From NCBI GenBank assembly GCA_016926925.1, contig JAFGNQ010000145.1:1-8262 (forward strand): 8,262 bases of DNA, in the 5' to 3' direction. The notes beneath the pieces were generated by a model. The model was not told where the DNA came from and did no database searches. It worked only from the letters and a program-made list of their open reading frames with translations. Positions 1-5,826 of the stretch are shown here, piece after piece. The translations under genes were made by a program, and so were the position numbers. Numbering within the stretch: position 1 is the first letter of the stretch; the number at the start of each line of letters is the position of its first letter. Origin of the DNA: Candidatus Aminicenantota bacterium (GTDB taxonomy: Bacteria > Acidobacteriota > Aminicenantia > Aminicenantales > Aminicenantaceae).

Positions 1-378
1 GACCTGTTTGCCCCCTTCTTCCCAGGCGGTACTCCAACCGCCCGGATCGGGAGAGATGCGAAATTTCAAGTCTTTGGATTCGACGGGTTGAGAAAAAGTG
101 ATGGAGATGGGCTTTTCCAGGCTCCGGGTAAAGCCTCCGTCTTTGGGTATGACGAATATCTGCAGCTGCTTAGCTTCCGATTTTGCCGGAGGCTCTTGCT
201 CCTTTGTTTCGATGACCTCCTGAGCACGAGGCTCCGCTGCAGTTTTTATTTCTTCCTTGGATCTCTTCTTACAGGCCGGAATGGCCGCCGTCAGCAGCAA
301 CAGACACACTGTACAAACAAGAGGATGTTTGATTGCACGCCAAAGGAAATTTCTTGTCTTAGGCTTATGTCCATTCAT
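1..378 (-). CDS. Lipoprotein with Ig-like N-terminal domain, partial (runs off left edge)
   Basis: Reading leftwards from ATG at 378, the frame stays open for 126 codons to the window edge, so only the N-terminal part is visible. A purine-rich AGGGGGA lies at 388-382, just upstream of the ATG. Residues 1-20 are basic and polar. A hydrophobic stretch (about 20-33) leads to IPAC with Cys36, a plausible lipobox cleaved by signal peptidase II. Lys-Lys after the Cys suggests outer-membrane sorting in a Gram-negative cell. Residues about 38-70 are a charged Lys/Glu/Pro-rich linker. Residues 71-126 contain ISITFSQPVESKDL and then FRISPDPGGW, which resembles the first strands of a bacterial Ig-like (Big_5/SbsA-like) domain, as also found at the start of bacterial alpha-2-macroglobulins. 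The full function cannot be judged. The gene is divergent from the beta-oxidation genes, so no operon link is implied. The lipoprotein call is fairly secure; the Ig-like assignment is by pattern only. Confidence 0.72.
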   Translation of the reverse strand, partial: MNGHKPKTRNFLWRAIKHPLVCTVCLLLLTAAIPACKKRSKEEIKTAAEPRAQEVIETKEQEPPAKSEAKQLQIFVIPKDGGFTRSLEKPISITFSQPVESKDLKFRISPDPGGWSTAWEEGGKQV

Positions 379-791
379 ACTTCCCCCTTGACTCAGACTT
401 GAGCTTAGAAAATTTCACTGTTTCTCTTTTTCCCGGTTCAGCTGAATTATTCATAAAAAACGGCGGCGATGAGATTGTAGGCTCTTGGGTGAGAATGTGC
501 CGTCATTTTTTTTAGAATTGAATTCAGGTTTAGTAACGTTGATATATCACAGCGATACGAGCCAGTCAATTCCTTGAACCGGAGGGAATCCGTGTCGATA
601 TTGCCAGATCGAATCGGGCAACCCAATGATATTTCTTGAAAAAATATTGACTTTGTCTCAGGCCGATCCTTCTACTTGACATCAGCGGGATTCTATACTA
701 TTAAGAAAAGCCGTCGGAAGACGCCGAAAGATTCTTTTAAAGCGAAAGTGTCGTTTCTTTTATTCACATAGAAAACCTTAGGAGGACCATT
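379..791. other. Divergent intergenic region, 413 bases
   Basis: This A+T-richer spacer (22 of 60 bases are G or C in 601-660) separates the leftward lipoprotein from the rightward beta-oxidation genes. No convincing gene is seen on either strand. It holds a T8 tract (506-513), an 11-base palindrome GAATTgAATTC (515-525), GATATATC (541-548), and two TTGAC words at 647-651 and 676-680. ACGGC (460-464) can pair with GCCGT (499-503), with A-rich and T-rich flanks. Near the right end, CGTC-GGAA-GACG (712-723) can form a GNRA-capped mini-hairpin, and 740-745 can pair with 751-756. Both fall in the predicted 5' leader of the fusion gene. Promoters for both divergent genes must lie here or further upstream; only the rightward one is convincing. 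Confidence 0.6.
676..704 (+). promoter_or_regulatory. Putative sigma-70 promoter of the beta-oxidation genes
   Basis: A perfect -35 box TTGACA (676-681) is followed after 17 bases by TATTAA (699-704), which matches TATAAT at four of six positions. The predicted transcription start is near 711, giving a leader of about 80 nucleotides before the ATG at 792. A better-looking -10 word, TATACT (694-699), overlaps this but lies only 12 bases from the TTGACA. The placement is inferred from hexamers and spacing only. Confidence 0.45.
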
Positions 792-2813
792 ATGGCTTGG
801 GACATTTTTGGACGAACGATCCGCAAGATAGGTGTTGTCGGCTCCGGGAATATCGGACCGGATATCGCTCTCTACTTCTCCAAAGTTTTGCACGAGTATG
901 GCGTTCCTGTCGTTGTCGTGGATATATCTGAGGAAGCCCTTAAATCCGGAGAGGCTCGCGTCAACGGCAAATTCGGGAGGGGAATCAAGACCGGCGCCTT
1001 TAAGAAGGAGGAGGTCGATTCCATGACTTCCAATCTGACCTGGACGACCGATTATTCGCAGTTGGACGGAGCGGACCTGGTGATCGAAGCCGCCACAGAA
1101 GATGTGGGAATCAAAAGAAAAATCTTCGCACAGCTCGAGAAGACATGTCCTGAGACCGCCATTCTTGCCTCGAACTCTTCTCATATGGAGCCGGAATACA
1201 TCTTCGAAGATATGATCCATAAGGAACGGTGTCTCGTCATCCATTACTTTTTTCCGGCTGAGCGGAATATTGTTGTGGAGATAGTCCCCGGGAAGGATAC
1301 GGATGAAGCTATCACCCTTTATCTTTTGCAGTTTTATGAACAGATCGGAAAAGCGCCGATCAAAGTGAAAAGCAGGTATGGCTATGCGGTCGATCCCATA
1401 TTTGAAGGAATCTTTCTTGCAGCGGCGCTTCTCGTTGAAAAGAGATTCGGGACGGTCAAACAGATGGATGCCATGGTTCAGCGGGCGTTGGGAATGGGGG
1501 TCGGTCCATTTACTGCCATGAATCTGACCGGCGGAAATCCCATCACCCAGCACGGTGTCTCCGCAATGCACGAAAAGATCATGCCCTGGTTTCATTCGCC
1601 GAAAATTTTGGATGCGCAGGTGGAACTGGGGACGTGGTGGGACACTTCTTTCAGGGGGGATTTGGTTCCCTACAACGAGAGCGTCTACGAGAGAGTGGCG
1701 GACACCATGAAGGGAGCCTACTTCGGACTCGTGTGCGAGGCGCTCGATTCCGGTCTCGCCGAACTCGGCGATTTGGAAATGGCCGTGGGAACGGCTTTGG
1801 TCGTCAAAGCCCCCTTTCAGATGATGAATGAAGTGGGGGTCGGTAGGGCGCTGGAGCTGGTCAAGGCTTATGCGGGGGAATTTCCCGGTTTCAAGGTGCC
1901 GGAGGTTCTGGTGAAGCAGGCAGAGACAGGAAAGCCGTGGCTCATTCCCATGGTTTACAGAGTAGATAAGGGCGATGTGGCCGTGGTCACCATACGGAGA
2001 CCGGCGGCATTGAATGCTTTGAACACGCCCATCATGCAGCAGCTCCGGAAAACCTTTGAAGATATCAAAGCTGATGACGCAATCAAAGGAGCCATGCTCA
2101 CAGGATTCGGTGGAAAGGCTTTTGTCTCGGGAGCGGATATCAACGAGATCGCAAGTATGCGCTCCCCTGACGAACTCACTGAGTTCGCTTCAAACGGTCA
2201 GAACGTCCTGAGCTTTATAGAAAACCTAGGCAAACCTGTGGTCTGTACTATGAACGGACTTGCCTTCGGAGGGGGGAACGAACTGGCTATGGCTTGCACC
2301 GCCAGGATTGCCAAAAAGGGTATGCGGATTCTGGCCGGACAGCCCGAGCCGAAACTCGGGATCGTTCCGGGATACGGCGGCACCCAGAGGCTTCCCCGCT
2401 GGGTCGGACTCACGGCAGCTTGGCCGATCCTCCGGACAGGCAACCCGATATCGTCAGAGCAGGCCCTTAAACTGGGATTGATTCAAGAGGAAGTCGAAGG
2501 CGATGTTCGGGAAGCGGGCATAGCCCTTACAGAGAAGCTGATTTCGGGTGAAGTCCGTGTTCCCCCTATAAAGAAAGAACCCCTGGAGATTCCGGCATCA
2601 CTCCCCGATGTGGATATCGGTCATCTTTCGCGCAGGACGGATGCCATTTTACAGAAAGCCGTGCTCGAAGGTGCAAAGATGACTCTCGAGGAGGGGCTCA
2701 AGCACGAGGCCAAAATTTTGGGCGAATGTGTGACCACAAAGGATATGCGCATCGGGATGGAAACCTTTATCAAATTCGGGCCCAGGAAGAACGCAGAATT
2801 TTCTCATGCGTGA
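792..2813 (+). CDS. Bifunctional 3-hydroxyacyl-CoA dehydrogenase / enoyl-CoA hydratase, dehydrogenase domain first
   Basis: This 673-residue cytosolic enzyme should hydrate 2-enoyl-CoA and oxidise the 3-hydroxyacyl-CoA with NAD+. Residues about 11-200 form the Rossmann domain, with GSGNIG (17-22), NSS (128-130), catalytic His151 and Glu163. The 12-residue His-Glu spacing equals that of human short-chain HAD (His158/Glu170). The helical dehydrogenase C-terminal domain follows (about 200-370). Residues about 390-673 are a crotonase domain: the oxyanion-loop motif KAFVSGADI (442-450), GGGNELAM with Glu497, and GQPEPKLG with Glu519, the two catalytic glutamates. FadB/FadJ carry the domains in the opposite order; the order here matches archaeal-type crotonyl-CoA hydratase/3-hydroxybutyryl-CoA dehydrogenases. 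The position matching Asn208 of human HAD is Asp201. AGGAGG at 780-785, six bases before the ATG, fixes the start. The thiolase follows after 38 bases, presumably in one operon. Activity is well supported; chain length and direction are not determined. Confidence 0.93.
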   Translation: MAWDIFGRTIRKIGVVGSGNIGPDIALYFSKVLHEYGVPVVVVDISEEALKSGEARVNGKFGRGIKTGAFKKEEVDSMTSNLTWTTDYSQLDGADLVIEAATEDVGIKRKIFAQLEKTCPETAILASNSSHMEPEYIFEDMIHKERCLVIHYFFPAERNIVVEIVPGKDTDEAITLYLLQFYEQIGKAPIKVKSRYGYAVDPIFEGIFLAAALLVEKRFGTVKQMDAMVQRALGMGVGPFTAMNLTGGNPITQHGVSAMHEKIMPWFHSPKILDAQVELGTWWDTSFRGDLVPYNESVYERVADTMKGAYFGLVCEALDSGLAELGDLEMAVGTALVVKAPFQMMNEVGVGRALELVKAYAGEFPGFKVPEVLVKQAETGKPWLIPMVYRVDKGDVAVVTIRRPAALNALNTPIMQQLRKTFEDIKADDAIKGAMLTGFGGKAFVSGADINEIASMRSPDELTEFASNGQNVLSFIENLGKPVVCTMNGLAFGGGNELAMACTARIAKKGMRILAGQPEPKLGIVPGYGGTQRLPRWVGLTAAWPILRTGNPISSEQALKLGLIQEEVEGDVREAGIALTEKLISGEVRVPPIKKEPLEIPASLPDVDIGHLSRRTDAILQKAVLEGAKMTLEEGLKHEAKILGECVTTKDMRIGMETFIKFGPRKNAEFSHA

Positions 2814-2851
2814 TGTAAAAATGATTTTCAATAGGTAACGAGGAGGCAATA

Positions 2852-4060
2852 ATGTTATTCGAAAAAACATACATTCCGTACGATGCGTATTGGAGCACTC
2901 CCTTTTGCCGGTGGCAGGGGAGTTTCGCCACTTTGCACTCCATGGAGTTTGCGGCCGAGGTATGTAAGGGTGCGTTTACGGGACGGAGACTCTCGCCCGA
3001 AATGTTCGACAGCGTTGTTCTCGGTATGACCGTTCCGCAGAAGAACTGCTTTTACGGTGGGCCTTGGATGGCCGCCATGATCGGCGCCGTTGGTGTTACC
3101 GGTCCGACTATTGCCCAGGCGTGTGCGACATCGGCCAGGTGTGTGGGGGTGGCTTCGCAGGAGATCGAGATGGGGGATAACGAGACGATTCTTGTGGTCA
3201 CTTGCGACAGGACAAGCAACGGCCCGCACATTTATTATCCCAATCCTATGGGAACGGGAGGCACCGGAGACAAGGAAGATTGGGTTTGGGATAACTTCGG
3301 TTATGACCCCTGGGCGAAAAACGCTATGATCGAGACGGCGGAAAAAGTGGCCAAAGAACTGGGAATAACCAGAGAAGAACAGGATGATGTGACACTCCTG
3401 CGGTACACTCAGTATCAGGATGCACTCAAAGACAACAGTGCCTTCCTCCACCGGTATATGGTCGTGCCGATCGAAGTCAAAGATCCTTCGGGCCGCAAGG
3501 TGATTGCCACGGTGACAGGAGATGAGGGTGTGTTTCCAACCACGGCTGAGGCTTTGGCCAGATTGCGTCCGGTGCAGCCCGGGGGAACCGTAACCTTCGG
3601 CACTCAAACCTATCCGGCCGACGGAAATGCCTCCATTGTGGTCACGACCCGGGATAAGGCCCGTGAGCTCAGCCGGGATCCGAACGTGGAAATTCAGATT
3701 CTCTCCTATGGTGAAGCACGGGCCAAAAAGGGATTCATGGCCATGTCGGTCGTTCCCGCGGCGCGGAAAACTCTGTCCAATGCGGGAGTCGACATTAAAG
3801 ATATAAAAGCGATCAAGACGCACAATCCCTTTGCCGTGAACGACGTCTATTTCAGCCGTGAAATGGGGGTTAAACTGGAGGATGTAAACAACTACGGCTG
3901 CTCGCTTATCTGGGGACATCCCCAGGGATCGACGGGCGCCCGTTTGCTGATCGAGTTGATCGAAGAACTCGTGATCAAGGGCGGAGGCTACGGCCTGTAC
4001 GTTGGCTGCGCAGCCGGCGATACGGCTGCCGGAAACGTCGTCAAAGTGGATGTGAAATAA
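2852..4060 (+). CDS. Thiolase-family protein (acetyl-CoA C-acyltransferase-like)
   Basis: This 402-residue cytosolic enzyme is expected to cleave 3-ketoacyl-CoA with CoA, or to run the reverse condensation. The nucleophile is Cys91 in QACATSAR. His356 lies in WGHPQGSTGAR and Cys386 in VGCAAGDTA. The His-to-Cys spacing of 30 equals that of the Zoogloea enzyme (His348/Cys378). The usual NEAF motif is replaced by HNPF (324-327), so a His sits where classical thiolases have Asn. This resembles SCP2-type and related divergent thiolases more than FadA. The N-terminal 60 residues, rich in Trp, Tyr and Phe, also differ from FadA. AGGAGG at 2841-2846, five bases before the ATG, sets the start. The position 38 bases after the hydratase/dehydrogenase gene implies cotranscription and use of that enzyme's 3-ketoacyl-CoA product. 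Family membership is secure; substrate and direction are inferred. Confidence 0.88.
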   Translation: MLFEKTYIPYDAYWSTPFCRWQGSFATLHSMEFAAEVCKGAFTGRRLSPEMFDSVVLGMTVPQKNCFYGGPWMAAMIGAVGVTGPTIAQACATSARCVGVASQEIEMGDNETILVVTCDRTSNGPHIYYPNPMGTGGTGDKEDWVWDNFGYDPWAKNAMIETAEKVAKELGITREEQDDVTLLRYTQYQDALKDNSAFLHRYMVVPIEVKDPSGRKVIATVTGDEGVFPTTAEALARLRPVQPGGTVTFGTQTYPADGNASIVVTTRDKARELSRDPNVEIQILSYGEARAKKGFMAMSVVPAARKTLSNAGVDIKDIKAIKTHNPFAVNDVYFSREMGVKLEDVNNYGCSLIWGHPQGSTGARLLIELIEELVIKGGGYGLYVGCAAGDTAAGNVVKVDVK

Positions 4061-4064
4061 ACGG

Positions 4065-4118
4065 GGAAAGGCCATTTTTCCCAAAGGTGTTCAAAAAAAC
4101 TGCCTTTCCATTTTATTT
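4065..4118 (+). terminator. Terminator-like or attenuator hairpin between thiolase and amidohydrolase genes
   Basis: GGAAAGGC (4065-4072) pairs perfectly with GCCTTTCC (4102-4109). Above a 2x2 internal loop, TTTTT (4075-4079) pairs with AAAAA (4095-4099), leaving a 15-base loop. A T-rich tract, ATTTTATTT (4110-4118), follows, as in an intrinsic terminator, though the tract is interrupted by an A. The structure begins five bases after the thiolase stop and ends three bases before the next ATG. A competing stem, GGGAAA (4064-4069) with TTTCCC (4077-4082), uses the same bases and would exclude it. The hairpin could end most transcripts after the thiolase, or attenuate the downstream pair. Termination itself is inferred. 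Confidence 0.5.
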
Positions 4119-4121
4119 GAG

Positions 4122-5786
4122 ATGAGCCGTGCTGTTTTGTTCATGAGTTTGCTCTGTTTCCTTATTCCCATGTGTAGAGGTCCGGATAAAGCGGATTTTG
4201 CCGTTATCAACGGCAAAATTTATACAGCGGATGCCCATGATCGGTTCGTAGAGGGAATCGCCGCAAAAAACGGGATCATTGTCGCTGCCGGTTCCAATGA
4301 AGAGGTGAAGAAGCGGATCGGCTCTTCAACACATGTTCTTGACGCCGAAGGCCGTTTGGTAACTCCAGGCTTCATCGATGCACATTGCCATTTTGCCTCC
4401 GGAGGAGAATCGCTCATGACTCTCGTATTTCGAGGGATTGATTCCGTAAAAGAGATTCAGGCGATGGTGTCGGCAAAGGCTGATGATTTGCCGCCCGGCA
4501 CGCCCATCTTCGGCAGCCAGTTCGACCATACATTGTTTCCGGGACAAAAATGGCCTACCAAGCAAGATTTGGATGTGGCCGCTCCCGACAATCCGGTGGT
4601 GATCGAGCGGGTTGACGGGCATTCTGTTTGGGTGAACAGTCTGGCTTTGGAACAGTCCGGAATCAGACGGGAAACTCCCGATCCTTTCGGTGGAGAGATT
4701 GTCAGGGATTCAAAAAAGGGAGAACCTACGGGCATCCTGAAGGAATCGGCGATGGAATTGATCAAAGTCCGGAAGCCGGAAGCTTCATCCAGCCCGGAGG
4801 AGAATATCAAAAGGGGGCTTGCACATGCCGCCCGGCTGGGCATCACGGGCATTCAAACATCTGCAAGCTTGGAGGAATTAGAAATTTATAGAAGGCTCGA
4901 TCACCAGGGCGATCTGACCCTGCGGGTCTACGGCTGGCTGCCCTACGAGAGGATCGATGAATATATCCGGAAAGGAATCAGACAGGGAGTCGGTGACGAT
5001 ATGGTCAAGGCCGGGTTCCTGAAAATCTTCGTCGACGGCACTATCAGCTCCTCTACCGCGCTTTTGTTCGAACCTTTTTCCGACGAACCGGACAAGACGG
5101 GATTGGCACAGTACGAGGAGGAAGAACTTTATGCTCTCGTAGAAAAAGCCCACAGAAACGGTTATCAGGTGGGTATGCATGCCATCGGTGACAAAGCCGT
5201 CCATTGGGCCCTCAATGCGGTCGAGCGGACTCAGCGGAAGCACGGCGTTAAGGGCTTGCGGCACAGGATCGAGCACGTTTCCGTGCTCCATCCGGATGAC
5301 GTGCCGCACTTCAAGGAACTCGGCGTCATTCCTTCCATGCAGCCTACCTTCTGCACCACGGATCTGATGTACTGTGAGCGAAGGTTCGGTCAAGAGCGCT
5401 GTAAAGGAATATATGTTTGGAAATCTCTCATAGAAAGCGGAGCCCCGCCCGCGTTCGGGACGGACTGGCCTGTCGAGCCCCTGGATCCCATGCGCGGCCT
5501 GTATTCCGCCCTTACCCGGAAAAGCATCGATTTCGAAGTTCCGGAAGGAGGCTGGTTTCCCGACCAGTGCCTAACAATAATCGAGGCCATAAAATGTTAC
5601 ACTCGGAATGCCGCCTTTGCTTCCTTCGAAGAGAATTTCAAAGGCTCTCTCGAAGCCGGAAAACTCGCGGATATGGTTGTCCTGTCCAAGGATCTTTTCG
5701 CCATCGCACCTGAAGAAATACTGAAAACCCGGGTTCTTTTCACGATCCTCGGCGGAAAGATCGTCTACCGAGGAGAGCGCACGTGA
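4122..5786 (+). CDS. Exported metal-dependent amidohydrolase, YtcJ/NfdA (amidohydrolase 3) type
   Basis: This 554-residue hydrolase has the composite beta-sandwich/TIM-barrel layout of the amidohydrolase superfamily. The sandwich strand VINGKIYTAD (28-37) is followed by PGFIDAHCH with metal ligands His88 and His90. KIFVDGT (301-307) offers Lys301 as a candidate bridging residue. His353 lies in GMHAIGDKA, His385 in HRIEHV, and catalytic Asp448 in FGTDWPV. A sandwich segment with KLADMVVL closes the protein. Relatives cleave amide or related C-N bonds; the substrate here is unknown. Residues 1-18 are hydrophobic and end in IPMC, a signal peptide with a poor lipobox (Met before Cys18), so the enzyme is probably exported or membrane-anchored. 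There is no real ribosome binding site before the ATG; in-frame ATGs at codons 8 and 17 are no better. The hairpin at 4065-4118 abuts the start. The symporter gene follows after 40 bases. The family is sure; start and location are less so. Confidence 0.87.
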   Translation: MSRAVLFMSLLCFLIPMCRGPDKADFAVINGKIYTADAHDRFVEGIAAKNGIIVAAGSNEEVKKRIGSSTHVLDAEGRLVTPGFIDAHCHFASGGESLMTLVFRGIDSVKEIQAMVSAKADDLPPGTPIFGSQFDHTLFPGQKWPTKQDLDVAAPDNPVVIERVDGHSVWVNSLALEQSGIRRETPDPFGGEIVRDSKKGEPTGILKESAMELIKVRKPEASSSPEENIKRGLAHAARLGITGIQTSASLEELEIYRRLDHQGDLTLRVYGWLPYERIDEYIRKGIRQGVGDDMVKAGFLKIFVDGTISSSTALLFEPFSDEPDKTGLAQYEEEELYALVEKAHRNGYQVGMHAIGDKAVHWALNAVERTQRKHGVKGLRHRIEHVSVLHPDDVPHFKELGVIPSMQPTFCTTDLMYCERRFGQERCKGIYVWKSLIESGAPPAFGTDWPVEPLDPMRGLYSALTRKSIDFEVPEGGWFPDQCLTIIEAIKCYTRNAAFASFEENFKGSLEAGKLADMVVLSKDLFAIAPEEILKTRVLFTILGGKIVYRGERT

Positions 5787-5815
5787 ATCTCAAAAGATTG
5801 AAAGAACCGGCTTAA

Positions 5816-5821
5816 AAGGAG
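5816..5821 (+). promoter_or_regulatory. Ribosome binding site fixing a TTG start
   Basis: AAGGAG lies five bases before the TTG at 5827, the ideal distance. No ATG or GTG occurs in frame between here and the amidohydrolase stop. The protein begins QAIDWGIIVLYF, the usual short lead-in to the first membrane segment of this family. The TTG is therefore the likely initiation codon. Confidence 0.75.
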
Positions 5822-5826
5822 TTCCT

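Noticed and set aside
88..402. 104-codon plus-strand open frame at the left edge
   Set aside because: It is the shadow of the minus-strand lipoprotein, which has a ribosome binding site, signal peptide and lipobox.
454..513. A-rich/T-rich stem with ACGGC/GCCGT and a T8 tract as an intrinsic terminator
   Set aside because: The GC stem is only five pairs with a 34-base loop, and no plus-strand gene ends upstream of it in the window.
694..699. TATACT as the main -10 box
   Set aside because: It is a good word, but it lies only 12 bases from TTGACA, and no good -35 word sits at 16-18 bases. TATTAA at 699-704 has the correct spacing.
693..1595. 300-codon antisense open frame over the start of the dehydrogenase domain
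   Set aside because: It overlaps the strongly supported Rossmann domain, lacks recognisable motifs, and would cover the promoter and leader of the real gene.
2855..4084. 409-codon antisense open frame covering the whole thiolase gene
   Set aside because: It mirrors a gene with full catalytic motifs and two-sided operon context. Its translation is rich in His, Arg and Gly with no recognisable domain, so it is a by-product of codon use on the other strand.
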